From Emticicia agri (GTDB taxonomy: Bacteria > Bacteroidota > Bacteroidia > Cytophagales > Spirosomataceae): a stretch of DNA of 64,000 nucleotides. Of the stretch, positions 35,420 through 44,576 are shown piece after piece. Both the position numbers and the translations under genes were made by a program. The stretch lies in NCBI RefSeq assembly GCF_004168285.1, contig NZ_SEWF01000013.1:62001-126000 (forward strand). Direction: 5' to 3'. How positions within the stretch are numbered: the stretch's first letter is position 1; each line of letters starts with the position of its first letter. Below the pieces are notes generated by a model that saw only the letters and a list, made by a program, of their open reading frames with translations, did no database searches and was not told where the DNA came from.

Positions 35420-35902
35420 ATGAAAAATATTCAATGGTTATTGAGCCTTATATTGCTAATAGGCATGGTTTCTTGCAAACCAAAAGATACTGAGCCAACA
35501 CCTGATGGCAAAGAAGTAGCATTTGAAGTAAGTGCGACAGAATATGATAGATTGATTGCCGCACGTACCACCCAAACCCGGCATTTTGAAATAAAAGATA
35601 TCAAACGGGAGAGTGATATACTAAAAATATGGGTAAAAGGCGGTTGCGATAAAAGTAATTATAAAGTAGTATGGGACGGTATTATGCGTAAATCGTACCC
35701 CCTGACTGTTTTTCTGGTAGTTACTTTAGAACAGGGAACCGGAATAGAATGTGCGGCAGAATTAGACCACTTATTAGAGATAGATTTGAAGGAGAAATTC
35801 GGAACGCTTTACGAGACTGATGAGCTTCATATCTTACTTTCTAATGGCTCTAAGATATTTGATAAAGTAATTGACCCTGCGGGTGCAGTAACCAATAAGT
35901 AG
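35420..35902 (+). CDS. Small lipoprotein of unknown function
   Basis: A 160-residue lipoprotein. The signal MKNIQWLLSLILLIGMVSC ends in a lipobox, giving Cys-19 as the lipidated residue, followed by acidic/Pro-rich residues (KPKDTEPTPDGKE). The mature domain has one internal Cys pair (GGCDKSN and GIECAAEL) that might form a disulfide. No family is recognised. It stands alone between a divergent gene and murF and has its own terminator. Confidence 0.8.
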   Translation: MKNIQWLLSLILLIGMVSCKPKDTEPTPDGKEVAFEVSATEYDRLIAARTTQTRHFEIKDIKRESDILKIWVKGGCDKSNYKVVWDGIMRKSYPLTVFLVVTLEQGTGIECAAELDHLLEIDLKEKFGTLYETDELHILLSNGSKIFDKVIDPAGAVTNK

Positions 35903-35926
35903 CAATCGTGTTTTTTGTTAATAGGA

Positions 35927-35957
35927 CAAAAGTCGCCGAATTTTCGGGGGCTTTTTG
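35927..35957 (+). terminator. Terminator of the 35.4 kb lipoprotein gene
   Basis: AAAAGTCGCCGAA pairs imperfectly with TTCGGGGGCTTTTT around a short loop, ending in a T run. Confidence 0.75.
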
Positions 35958-36069
35958 TTTATATAGACATAAGAGGTTGAATAAAAGGATTCTCCTTTCA
36001 TACTTTCTTCGAGTTTACCATTAAATTTACCGCCAAATACAATTCTGAAATTATACCATAGAGCAAGCC

Positions 36070-37368
36070 ATGTCAATAGCTGAAATATACGAGAAGTTTA
36101 AGACCTGTACGGGCGTTTCTACAGATACACGGAAGATAGATGAGGGAGTCATGTTTTTTGCACTCAAAGGCGCTCAATTCAATGCCAACGAATTTGCCAG
36201 AGAAGCCCTTGAGAAAGGAGCAAAATATGTGGTGATTGACGAAGCACAATACGCAACTGACCCTGCCTGCATTTTAGTAAATGATGTACTTTATACTTTG
36301 CAGAAACTCGCCAATTACCATCGTCAGCAGTTTAGTATTCCATTGATTGGCCTGACAGGCTCTAATGGTAAAACTACCTCTAAAGAACTGGTAGCGGCTG
36401 TTTTATCAAAAAAATACAAGACTTATTATACAAAAGGCAATCTCAATAACCATATCGGTGTGCCGCTTACAATTTTAGCATTGGATGATAGCTATGAGAT
36501 AGCAGTAATAGAAATGGGAGCCAATCATCAGGGCGAAATCAGGGATTTGTGTAATATCTGTGAGCCTACGCATGGTTTCATTACTAATGTAGGTAAAGCA
36601 CATTTAGAAGGCTTCGGTGGTGTAGAAGGTGTAAAAAAAGGTAAAGGTGAATTATATGATTTTTTAGTAAAATCGGGTGCAACTGTTTTCCTGAATGCCA
36701 AGAATGAGGCATTGGTAGGCATGGCACAAAGCCGGAAATTCAATCAGACGGTAGAATATCTGAAAGACAATAAAATTGTATTAGTCAAAGATTCTCCCAT
36801 TGTTGTTTTTTCTACACAAGAGCCAAATCGTGACCCCCACACTTATACAACCAATCTACCAGGCTGGTATAATTTTGAAAATATTGCAGCCGCTTTGGCC
36901 ATCGGAAATTTCTTTGGCGTATCGGTTAAAGATGCCTCCGAAGCAGTAAGTGCCTATAATCCTGATAATAATCGTTCGCAGATAATTCAGAAGGGTACAA
37001 ACAGCATTTTGTTAGATGCTTATAATGCTAATCCTTCGTCTATGTCGGCCGCTATACAAAACTTTATCAATCTGAAAACCGACAAGGGAAAAATAGTGAT
37101 TCTGGGAGATATGTTAGAGTTAGGAGATGAAGCTCCGGCCGAGCATAAAGCCATTGGCGAGTTAGTAGCCAAGGGCGATTTTGCCTTAGTGGTTTTAGCC
37201 GGAAAACTCATGGCATCGGCTCTTGAACCGCTCCCGAAAGCCTATTATTTTCCTGATAAGTTTTCGTTACATAACTGGTTGTTGGACAAGCAGATACAAA
37301 ATTCTTTTATACTTATCAAAGGTTCTCGTGGCATGGGGCTTGAGAGTACCCTGCAATGTTTCGCCTGA
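36070..37368 (+). CDS. murF: UDP-MurNAc-tripeptide:D-Ala-D-Ala ligase MurF
   Basis: A 432-residue Mur ligase that adds D-Ala-D-Ala to the tripeptide precursor in the cytoplasm. It has the N-terminal uridine-binding domain (CTGVSTDTRKIDEGVMFFAL), the ATP loop GLTGSNGKTTSKELV, EMGANHQGEI, FITNVGKAHLEGF and the C-terminal NNRSQII and LLDAYNANPSSM. The length is normal. It is a single gene, separated from murE by 9 kb. Confidence 0.96.
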   Translation: MSIAEIYEKFKTCTGVSTDTRKIDEGVMFFALKGAQFNANEFAREALEKGAKYVVIDEAQYATDPACILVNDVLYTLQKLANYHRQQFSIPLIGLTGSNGKTTSKELVAAVLSKKYKTYYTKGNLNNHIGVPLTILALDDSYEIAVIEMGANHQGEIRDLCNICEPTHGFITNVGKAHLEGFGGVEGVKKGKGELYDFLVKSGATVFLNAKNEALVGMAQSRKFNQTVEYLKDNKIVLVKDSPIVVFSTQEPNRDPHTYTTNLPGWYNFENIAAALAIGNFFGVSVKDASEAVSAYNPDNNRSQIIQKGTNSILLDAYNANPSSMSAAIQNFINLKTDKGKIVILGDMLELGDEAPAEHKAIGELVAKGDFALVVLAGKLMASALEPLPKAYYFPDKFSLHNWLLDKQIQNSFILIKGSRGMGLESTLQCFA

Positions 37369-37510
37369 ACGTTTATAAAGAAAAAAAACCTTTTATCAAT
37401 TTTAGTTAACAAATGGAAATTTATTTGTTAATTTTTCGTTATAGATTGGATTGATTTTTGAGTCAGGAAAACTTAATGTAACTTTAACTTAACCAGAGGA
37501 GATTAAATTT

Positions 37511-39628
37511 ATGAGAAAGCCGCATATTTTGTCTTTAGCTCTTTTAGGTGGCATTATTGGTTCTGTATTTATTGCAGCCATGCCATTAAATGATGACCCA
37601 CCTACCAAAAACGAAACAATTATACGCACAGTAGGTGCTATGCTCGAACAAGGACACTACAGTCCGAAAAAAATAGACGACGAATTTTCGAAAAAAATAT
37701 TTGTAGAATATCTGAAACGAATAGACCCAAGCAAAAGGCTTCTATTAGAAAAAGATATTAATAAGTTGCGTAAATACGAAACCAAGATTGACGATGAGGT
37801 ACATGGGGCATCATTAGATTTCTTTACTGCTTTAGACGAAATATATAAAGCTCGTTTAGTAGAGGCAGAAGATATTTACAAGCAATTGATAGAAAAACCA
37901 TTTACGTTTGATAAAGACGAAAATATTGAACTCGATTGGGACAAAGTAGCGTTTGCCGGAAATGAAACGGAAAGAAAAGAGCGTTGGAGGAAATATCTGA
38001 AATGGCAGACTTTAGAAAGATATAACGACTTACTTGACCAACAGGAGAAAAACAAAACCAAAGCTGATTTTGTAGCCAAAAGTAACGATGTTTTAGAACA
38101 GGAAGCACGTGCAAAGGTAAAAAAGGCAATGGATAAGTATTTTGACCGATTGAAGAACAAATTTGATGAAAATCAAAGATTTGCGGTACTGGTAACTACT
38201 ATTACCAATGAAATGGATCCTCATACTGATTTCTTCCCACCTGTAGAAAAACGTTCTTTTGATGAAAGATTAAGCGGTCGTTTCTTTGGCATCGGTGCTT
38301 TGTTGATGCAGGAAGACGATAAAATAAAAATCAGAAGTGTAAGTCCGGGTGGTCCTGCCTGGAAATCGGGTGAGATTCAGGCCAATGATGTTATTTTAAA
38401 GGTAACGCAAGCCAATGGGGAGTCGGAAGATATTACTGGTTTCACAACAGACGATGCCGTAAAGGTGATTCGTGGAGCAGAAGGTACAGAGGTGAAACTA
38501 ACCATTCAGAAACCTGATGGTTCGCAGAAAATAGTGCCAATTATTCGTGCAGAATTGAAATTAGATGAAACATTTGCCAGAAGTGTTGTTATTACCTCTG
38601 GAAAACATAAAATCGGACTGATTGATTTACCTGCATTCTATGCCGACTTCCAACGTCCGCAAGCGGCTCGTTGTTCTAAAGACGTAGCGAAAGAAATAGA
38701 AAAACTGAAAGCAGAAGGAGTAGAGGGTATCATTATGGATATCAGAGACAATGGTGGCGGTAGCTTACAGGAAGTAGTAAATATGGTAGGTCTGTTTATC
38801 AAAACCGGCCCTGTGGTTCAAATCCGCGACCGTGCCGGACGCCCCTCTCAAATGGGAGATAATGACCCATCGGTTCTTTATGATGGCCCGTTGGTAGTTT
38901 TGGTAAACGAGCGCAGTGCCTCTGCTTCTGAGATTTTTGCTTCAGCTATTCAGGATTACAAACGTGGTATTGTGGTAGGTTCTTCTTCAACTTTTGGTAA
39001 AGGTACTGTACAAAGAGCATTTCCGGTGGGTGGTGCAGGCAATGGTAGTGGTGCAGGCGATTTAGGTGCCGTGCATCTGACCTTACAAAAATACTATCGT
39101 ATTAACGGTGGTGCTACGCAATTGAAAGGAGTAGAGTCAGACATTGTATTGACAGGCTTGTATGAAGCCTACAAAATGCGTGAAAAAGATTCGCCTAATG
39201 CATTGATTTGGGACGAAATGCCTAAAGCAAGTTATCAGACCTGGCAAGCGGCTCCTGATGTAACCCTATTACAACAAAAAAGCAAAGACCGTCTGTCTGC
39301 CAATAATGTTTTCAAAGCCATTGAAGACAATACCAATGTTCTGGCCGATAACCGTAAAACATCACGTTCTTTAGACCTGCAAAAATATAAAGTGCAATTG
39401 AAAGAGATAAAAGATGTTTCGGGCAAAGTTCGTGATTTAACAAAATTAAAAGACGACTTATCGGTATCAAATCTTCAGGTTGATTTATCGGTAATTAATT
39501 CTGATTCGCTGAAAAAAGACCGTAACGATTTCTGGGTTAAATATCTTAAAAAAGATGTTTATCTGAATGAAACAATCAATGTGATGGATGATGTGATTCA
39601 GCAAAAAGGAATGGCTGTAAAAAATTAA
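37511..39628 (+). CDS. Carboxy-terminal processing protease (S41, Prc/Tsp-like)
   Basis: A 705-residue exported serine protease. A hydrophobic N-terminus (LSLALLGGIIGSVFIAAMP) acts as signal or anchor. A Tsp-type N-terminal helical domain (to about 230), a PDZ domain (about 250-350) and the S41 catalytic domain follow. The catalytic Ser lies in ERSASASEIFASAIQDY and the Lys in SSSTFGKGTVQRAF. A C-terminal DUF3340-like region completes the Prc architecture. Such proteases trim or degrade periplasmic proteins and control peptidoglycan hydrolases. An AGAGGAGAT sequence 9 bp before the ATG is an unusually good ribosome-binding site for this window. Confidence 0.94.
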   Translation: MRKPHILSLALLGGIIGSVFIAAMPLNDDPPTKNETIIRTVGAMLEQGHYSPKKIDDEFSKKIFVEYLKRIDPSKRLLLEKDINKLRKYETKIDDEVHGASLDFFTALDEIYKARLVEAEDIYKQLIEKPFTFDKDENIELDWDKVAFAGNETERKERWRKYLKWQTLERYNDLLDQQEKNKTKADFVAKSNDVLEQEARAKVKKAMDKYFDRLKNKFDENQRFAVLVTTITNEMDPHTDFFPPVEKRSFDERLSGRFFGIGALLMQEDDKIKIRSVSPGGPAWKSGEIQANDVILKVTQANGESEDITGFTTDDAVKVIRGAEGTEVKLTIQKPDGSQKIVPIIRAELKLDETFARSVVITSGKHKIGLIDLPAFYADFQRPQAARCSKDVAKEIEKLKAEGVEGIIMDIRDNGGGSLQEVVNMVGLFIKTGPVVQIRDRAGRPSQMGDNDPSVLYDGPLVVLVNERSASASEIFASAIQDYKRGIVVGSSSTFGKGTVQRAFPVGGAGNGSGAGDLGAVHLTLQKYYRINGGATQLKGVESDIVLTGLYEAYKMREKDSPNALIWDEMPKASYQTWQAAPDVTLLQQKSKDRLSANNVFKAIEDNTNVLADNRKTSRSLDLQKYKVQLKEIKDVSGKVRDLTKLKDDLSVSNLQVDLSVINSDSLKKDRNDFWVKYLKKDVYLNETINVMDDVIQQKGMAVKN

Positions 39629-39657
39629 GTAAGCAAATATAGTTTCATGGATATAGC

Positions 39658-39695
39658 AGAAGTCAGGTAGAGTAATTTACCTGACTTCTGTTTTT
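39658..39695 (+). terminator. Terminator of the S41 protease gene
   Basis: AGAAGTCAGGTA and TACCTGACTTCT form a perfect 12-bp stem with an 8-nt loop, followed by GTTTTT. Confidence 0.92.
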
Positions 39696-39742
39696 AGGGG
39701 ATTTATCAAAAGTATCTCTAAAAATACTGCCGGAAATGCTTA

Positions 39743-40261
39743 TTAAGCATCACCATTTACCATTAAGTCATAATAAGTACCTTTGGTTATATTGATTTTA
39801 AGGTTGAAATAACAATTCCCTCCGTCAAGAACGATTACAATATCTTTTTTCCAGTTTTCATTAAAGATATCGCAGAAACAATTCACCCATACTTCTTTTT
39901 CTCCTTTAGAATTGGTAATAGCAACATACTGTCGTTTATAGACTTTTAAATCAATAATAAAATCTTCTTTTCTTAATGTGTATTCAGGATGCTTTGCCTT
40001 GATTTTATTATATCTTTTTTGCTGATGATTATTATAACTATTTATGCGAGACTCTAGTAACTCTTCGATTATTACAAAATCATTATCAGTTAACTCAGCT
40101 TGTTTTCCATTTTCAAATGCCCATTTTTCAGTTGAATCATAAGGTAGAATTCCTATTATCGACTTATCAACTATTTTTTCTTTTGATACATTCACTTTGG
40201 ATGGAGTCTGCCTACAACTAATAATATAAAGAGCAATTAATGTAAATAATAGATACTTCAT
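39743..40261 (-). CDS. Small lipoprotein of unknown function
   Basis: A 172-residue protein with a lipoprotein signal (MKYLLFTLIALYIISC, Cys-16). The mature part is Lys/Asn-rich with a conserved-looking tail VWVNCFCDIFNENWKKDIVIVLDGGNCYFNLKIN containing three Cys. No family is recognised. It is convergent with the S41 protease gene, divergent from the L-2-hydroxyglutarate oxidase gene, and strongly A/T-rich. Confidence 0.75.
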   Translation of the reverse strand: MKYLLFTLIALYIISCRQTPSKVNVSKEKIVDKSIIGILPYDSTEKWAFENGKQAELTDNDFVIIEELLESRINSYNNHQQKRYNKIKAKHPEYTLRKEDFIIDLKVYKRQYVAITNSKGEKEVWVNCFCDIFNENWKKDIVIVLDGGNCYFNLKINITKGTYYDLMVNGDA

Positions 40262-40372
40262 TTGTATGTGTGATTAATCTGGTTGAATAAGTTTAGAAAC
40301 AGCCTTTATTAAAAAAACGAACAGAAAAATAAAACCTTCTGCAAGTTCTGAAATAAAAAGAGACGTTTGCCC

Positions 40373-40380
40373 TATATTTG
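40373..40380 (+). promoter_or_regulatory. -7 promoter box of lhgO
   Basis: TATATTTG followed by CA is an exact TAnnTTTG match. It lies 29 bp before the ATG at 40409, and so rules out the upstream in-frame ATG at 40367. Confidence 0.65.
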
Positions 40381-40408
40381 CAGAAAAAACTACTCTATAG
40401 AACTGAAT

Positions 40409-41608
40409 ATGACCTACGATGTAATTGTGATTGGTGGAGGAATTGTCGGACTGGCTACTGCTTTGAAAATCAAACAGGGAAATCCGGCATTAAAGCTGTT
40501 GATTATAGAAAAAGAAAACAAAGTTGCCCAACACCAGACAGGCCATAATAGTGGGGTTATTCATTCGGGTTTGTATTATAAACCGGGTAGTTTAAAAGCT
40601 ACAAATTGTATCAGAGGTTACGAAATGCTGCTGGATTTTTGTCGGAAAGAGGACATCAAATATGATTTATGTGGCAAGATTGTAGTAGCCACTCGCCCGG
40701 AGCAAATTTCTATTTTAGATGGTTTGTATGAAAGAGGAGCACAAAATGGGTTAGACGGCTTTCAAATGCTGAACGCAGAGCAATTGAAAGAATACGAGCC
40801 ACATGTAAACGGACTAAAAGGCTTTTTTGTCCCTCAAACCGGAATTACTGACTATACAGAGGTTTCTGAGAAATATCTGGAGAAAACCCGACAATTGGGG
40901 GGAGAAATAGTTTTTGGCGAAAAAGTGGAAAGTATTACGGCTAAAGGCAAAACCTCAATAGTGAATACCAATAAAGGTACTTACGAAACTAACCTAATAG
41001 TAAACTGTGCAGGTCTTTACTCAGATAAAGTAGGACAAATGACCGATGAGCGAGCCAATAAACTAAAAATTACTCCCTTCAGAGGAGAGTATTTTGAGAT
41101 AAAACCAGAGAAACAATATCTGGTTAAAAACCTAATCTATCCTGTCCCTGACCCTAATTTCCCATTTTTAGGGGTACATTTCACTCGGATGATACATGGC
41201 GGAGTAGAAGCCGGGCCTAATGCTGTTTTAGCGTTCCGTCGGGAAGGATATAAGAAACTGGACATTCATTTCGGAGAATTATTTGAAACCCTCACCTGGA
41301 GAGGTTTTCGGAAAGTAGCCGCCAAATACTGGCGCACAGGTTTAGGAGAAATGTATCGCTCATTCTCTAAAAGTGCTTTCACCAAAGCTCTACAGGAACT
41401 AATCCCTGAAATTCAGGAAGATGACCTGATTCCGGGTGGCGCAGGCGTAAGAGCGCAGGCTTGCGATTATGATGGCGGCTTATTAGATGATTTTGCTATT
41501 TTCGAAAACGAGCGGGCTGTCAATGTCTGCAATGCACCCTCACCAGCAGCCACTTCTTCCTTATCTATCGGGCAGACTGTTAGTGAGTTGGTTTTGAAGC
41601 GGTTTTAA
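40409..41608 (+). CDS. lhgO: L-2-hydroxyglutarate oxidase
   Basis: A 399-residue FAD-dependent oxidase/dehydrogenase (DAO superfamily) that converts L-2-hydroxyglutarate to 2-oxoglutarate and passes electrons to the quinone pool. It has the dinucleotide-binding motif VIVIGGGIVGLATALKI at the N-terminus, HQTGHNSGVIHSGLYYKPGS, typical of LhgO, and the C-terminal GAGVRAQACD and NAPSPAATSSLSIGQ. The start at 40409 is chosen because the promoter box lies between it and the upstream in-frame ATG. No carbon-starvation neighbours (csiD, gabD) are present. Confidence 0.94.
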   Translation: MTYDVIVIGGGIVGLATALKIKQGNPALKLLIIEKENKVAQHQTGHNSGVIHSGLYYKPGSLKATNCIRGYEMLLDFCRKEDIKYDLCGKIVVATRPEQISILDGLYERGAQNGLDGFQMLNAEQLKEYEPHVNGLKGFFVPQTGITDYTEVSEKYLEKTRQLGGEIVFGEKVESITAKGKTSIVNTNKGTYETNLIVNCAGLYSDKVGQMTDERANKLKITPFRGEYFEIKPEKQYLVKNLIYPVPDPNFPFLGVHFTRMIHGGVEAGPNAVLAFRREGYKKLDIHFGELFETLTWRGFRKVAAKYWRTGLGEMYRSFSKSAFTKALQELIPEIQEDDLIPGGAGVRAQACDYDGGLLDDFAIFENERAVNVCNAPSPAATSSLSIGQTVSELVLKRF

Positions 41609-41617
41609 ATAGGTTTC

Positions 41618-41634
41618 ACGATTTTTCAAATCGT
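41618..41634. repeat. Short palindrome ACGATTTTTCAAATCGT, copy 3
   Basis: Identical 17-bp core to the copy at 35.24 kb. It lies 10 bp past the lhgO stop. Confidence 0.6.
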
Positions 41635-41646
41635 TCAGTTAAAGCC

Positions 41647-41683
41647 TTGCCACAAAGTACCCTAATTGTGTACATTGTGGCAA
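41647..41683 (+). terminator. Hairpin downstream of lhgO
   Basis: TTGCCACAA and TTGTGGCAA form a 9-bp stem with inner GTAC/GTAC pairing. The T run on the plus strand is poor, so termination is probable but not certain. Confidence 0.5.
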
Positions 41684-41812
41684 AATCATAAAGTAATACA
41701 TTTAATTGGTATCAAATACATCTGCTTTATTAGTTCTTCAATCAGAAAAAATATTCCCATTCCAACCATTTTTAAATAATAGGTATCTATATCATTGAAA
41801 AGGGTACTGAGC

Positions 41813-41881
41813 CTCAGTCAAAACGATTGTTTACGTCAGGGGAAAAACATTCTCGTTTGTTTATTCCCTTGACCGACTGAG
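41813..41881 (+). promoter_or_regulatory. Structured region upstream of the serpin block
   Basis: CTCAGTC (41813-41819) pairs with GACTGAG (41875-41881), and inside it GTCAGGGGAA pairs with TTCCCTTGAC. It lies about 70 bp before the first gene of the lipoprotein-serpin group, in a 341-bp gap with no other content beyond two palindromes near lhgO. It could be a leader fold or the terminator of an unseen RNA. Confidence 0.4.
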
Positions 41882-41949
41882 TAACTGACCTTAAATAGCA
41901 TAGAAATTTGTCAGGAATTCACCTATAAAAATTTAAGAAAATTAATACA

Positions 41950-42402
41950 ATGAAAAAGTTAGTTATTTTGTTGATGGTCAGTGCCTTATACATGACCTCA
42001 TGCGAAAGTGAAAAAATTGATGCGCCAAATGCGTCGTTCGATGCTTTAAGAGCATCGAGCCTATTGGGACAATGGAAATTCAAAAGTTATGCAGATGGTA
42101 AAACATCTAAGTTCGACGTGTCTTTAGAATTTAAAAATGAAGAAGACAAGCTAACCCTCAATGGCAGAAGTTCAGTGAACTTTTATTCTGCTGTGCCAGA
42201 CGTAGATGAAAGTAAAAAAACAATTCATATTCCGGCAATCGGTTCTACTAAAATAGCAGGTACTCCTGAGGCTAATGCTTTTGAGATGACCTATTACGAG
42301 AGCCTGAGAAATGTTGAGAGATATGAATTTAAGGATAAAAATATTCTGGTAATTTATCTTGCTAAACCAGCCAACGAGGCGATGTATTTTGAGAAAAAAT
42401 AA
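41950..42402 (+). CDS. Small lipoprotein, first gene of the serpin block
   Basis: A 150-residue lipoprotein. The signal MKKLVILLMVSALYMTSC gives Cys-18, followed by acidic residues ESEKIDAP, which resemble surface-export signals of Bacteroidota lipoproteins. The mature part is a lipocalin-like small beta protein: LLGQWKFKSYADGKTSKFDV then LEFKNEEDKLTLNGRSSVNFY, similar in style to META/lipocalin-type domains. The family call is tentative. The serpin gene starts 40 bp downstream, so co-transcription is likely. Confidence 0.75.
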   Translation: MKKLVILLMVSALYMTSCESEKIDAPNASFDALRASSLLGQWKFKSYADGKTSKFDVSLEFKNEEDKLTLNGRSSVNFYSAVPDVDESKKTIHIPAIGSTKIAGTPEANAFEMTYYESLRNVERYEFKDKNILVIYLAKPANEAMYFEKK

Positions 42403-42442
42403 GAAACTTCTATAACCTGATTTATTTAACCAACCAACGAAT

Positions 42443-43663
42443 ATGAAAACTCTTAAAATTGCCATAATAGCCATTGTATGTTCTTTAGCTGCGGCAAGTT
42501 GTGATAATAAAAATACAGTAGACCCCAACACCTTAAAGGCAAATAATGAATTAAAGGCTATTCCGGCTGCTTTTGCAGACCAGACAAGCGAGTTTGCTTT
42601 TGATTTCTGGAAGAAACATAATGCTATAGAAGAAGCAGATAAAAGCTACTTTGTTTCTCCGCTAAGTCTGCACATTGCTTTAGGTATGTTGTTGAATGGG
42701 GCAGATACCCAGACAAAAGAAGAAATTCAGAAAGCTTTGCGGGTATCGGGCGATATGGCTACTACTAATGGTATCTATAAAGATTTGATAGATAATCTGC
42801 CTTTAAGCGACCCGAAAGTGAAAAACACCATTGCCAATTCTGTTTGGTATCGTAATACATTTAAGGTAGAGCAGTCTTATTTAGATAACCTGAAAAACTA
42901 TTTCAACGCCAATGCTTTCGGAGAGAATTTTGACGATAAGGCAACAGTAGGTAAAATTAATAACTGGGCAAGCGATAATACCAACGGTAAAATCAAAAAA
43001 GTATTAGACGAAATTAAAGAAGACCAGGTTTTATTCCTGATGAATGCCTTGTATTTCAAGGGAGACTGGAAAACCCAGTTTAAAGAAGCAGATACCAGAA
43101 ATGAAGACTTTACCGGTACGAAGGGTGTGAAGAGTGTGAAAATGATGAACATGACCGAAAATGTGAAGTACGCCAAACGTGAGGGTTATCAGGCAGTAGA
43201 ATTACCTTACGGTGATGGGAATTATGTAATGACCGTTATTTTGCCTGAGAAATCAACAGATGCGGCTTTAGCAAGTCTGTCAACAGGTGAATGGCAGGCA
43301 TTGAATGGTGCATTAAAAGAGCAAAAAGTAATTGTAGGCCTACCAAAATTTACGTTAGAATATGAAGCAGACCTGAAAAAGGTTTTGACCGAAATGGGTA
43401 TCAATGCGGCTTTCTCAGATGCAGCTGATTTATCAAAAATTGCCAGCCCTGCCGGAAGATTAAAGGTGGGTATGGTTAAACAAAACACTTACGTAGGTAT
43501 TGACGAGAAAGGTACAGAAGCAGCCGCTGTAACAACCATAGGTGTAGTGCTTACCTCTGTTCCTAATTATCCGCAAGTGGTTTGTAATCGTCCGTTTTTG
43601 TTTGTTATCAGTGAAAAACAATCTAATACGATTCTGTTTGCCGGAAAAATAGCAAACCTTTAA
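42443..43663 (+). CDS. Serpin-family protease inhibitor, lipoprotein form
   Basis: A 406-residue serpin. The signal MKTLKIAIIAIVCSLAAASC predicts lipidation at Cys-20, placing it on a membrane surface. The serpin core shows NYFVSPLSLHIALGMLLNGA-like sequence (S-Y-F-V-S-P-L-S), NAFGENF, INNWASDNTNGKIKKVL, LMNALYFKGDWKTQF and the C-terminal CNRPFLFVISEKQSNTILFAGKI. The reactive-loop hinge is DEKGTEAAAVTT, with the small residues needed for insertion, so it should be inhibitory. The loop continues IGVVLTSVPNYPQ; the P1 residue cannot be fixed safely. The target protease is unknown. Confidence 0.95.
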   Translation: MKTLKIAIIAIVCSLAAASCDNKNTVDPNTLKANNELKAIPAAFADQTSEFAFDFWKKHNAIEEADKSYFVSPLSLHIALGMLLNGADTQTKEEIQKALRVSGDMATTNGIYKDLIDNLPLSDPKVKNTIANSVWYRNTFKVEQSYLDNLKNYFNANAFGENFDDKATVGKINNWASDNTNGKIKKVLDEIKEDQVLFLMNALYFKGDWKTQFKEADTRNEDFTGTKGVKSVKMMNMTENVKYAKREGYQAVELPYGDGNYVMTVILPEKSTDAALASLSTGEWQALNGALKEQKVIVGLPKFTLEYEADLKKVLTEMGINAAFSDAADLSKIASPAGRLKVGMVKQNTYVGIDEKGTEAAAVTTIGVVLTSVPNYPQVVCNRPFLFVISEKQSNTILFAGKIANL

Positions 43664-43675
43664 TCGGTTAAGCTT

Positions 43676-44041
43676 ATGAAAAATCTCCTGATACTTGGTT
43701 TCTGTACGATGTTCTTAGGAGCCTGTGAAAAACAAAGTTTCGAGGTGTCGCCGACAACTGAAGTTGATAAGTACCAGACTATAAAAATCTTTACAGAGCA
43801 GGAGGGACGCCTCATCAAAGAAAGCGACCAGTTCTCGGTAATTATAACCAAAAACGACTCTGGAGATTTTAACGAGAATGATGCTCTTCACCGCTTTGTA
43901 GCAGACAATCTTCCTGCTGAGCTGAAAGAGAAAAAGAAGGTCAAGATTGTATTCAGTGGCGAGTTAAAACAATATCCCTATGCGGCTCAGTCCTTAATGG
44001 TTGGAAGACCACTGAAGCTAACTAAAATCAGATTGAAATAA
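43676..44041 (+). CDS. Small lipoprotein, tandem paralogue 1
   Basis: A 121-residue lipoprotein (signal MKNLLILGFCTMFLGAC, Cys-17) starting 12 bp after the serpin stop. It shares its layout with the next gene: a post-Cys stretch FEVSP/INVSP, an HRFVADNLPAELK motif, IVFSGELKQ and an identical PLKLTKIRLK tail. The family is unrecognised. Linkage suggests a role with the serpin at the cell surface, which is inference. Confidence 0.8.
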   Translation: MKNLLILGFCTMFLGACEKQSFEVSPTTEVDKYQTIKIFTEQEGRLIKESDQFSVIITKNDSGDFNENDALHRFVADNLPAELKEKKKVKIVFSGELKQYPYAAQSLMVGRPLKLTKIRLK

Positions 44042-44128
44042 AAGAATATAAAGTCTGTTCCGGTCCATATCAAAGTGTTTTTTATGATTCGTTTCTCTTA
44101 ACAGGAAACCCTCAAACCTTTAAAACGT

Positions 44129-44497
44129 ATGAAAAATCTCTGGGTGCTTAGTTTCTGTATGATGTTCTTTTTAGCTTGTGATAAAAAAGACATCAATGTT
44201 TCACCGGAAAGCGACATTGATAATTTACCAACCCTGCAGACCATCAGCAATAAAGACGGGTATCTGATGAAAGTAAACGATGACCTGACAGTGATTGTAG
44301 TAGAAAGTGAGATGGACCCGTTATCATGTGCAGCACAACCTTCACACCGATTCGTAGTAGCTAATCTACCGACTGAATTGAAAGGTAAGCACGAGACCAG
44401 AATTGTATTTAGTGGTGAAGTAAAACAATTCGACCAGACAAAGTTGATACTTTATGCAGGAATGCCACTGAAGTTGACTAAAATAAGATTAAAATAA
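44129..44497 (+). CDS. Small lipoprotein, tandem paralogue 2
   Basis: A 122-residue lipoprotein (MKNLWVLSFCMMFFLAC, Cys-17), paralogous to the preceding gene. Shared features are HRFVVANLPTELKGK, TRIVFSGEVKQ and PLKLTKIRLK. It has one extra Cys (DPLSCAAQP), so copies have diverged. The gap between the two copies is 87 bp. Confidence 0.8.
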   Translation: MKNLWVLSFCMMFFLACDKKDINVSPESDIDNLPTLQTISNKDGYLMKVNDDLTVIVVESEMDPLSCAAQPSHRFVVANLPTELKGKHETRIVFSGEVKQFDQTKLILYAGMPLKLTKIRLK

Positions 44498-44576
44498 ATT
44501 TTATCAAGTGCCATGACGTATAAAGATGCTTATCTCTACGCATGGCATTTTTCTATTCTGTTACCTTCTAAAAACT

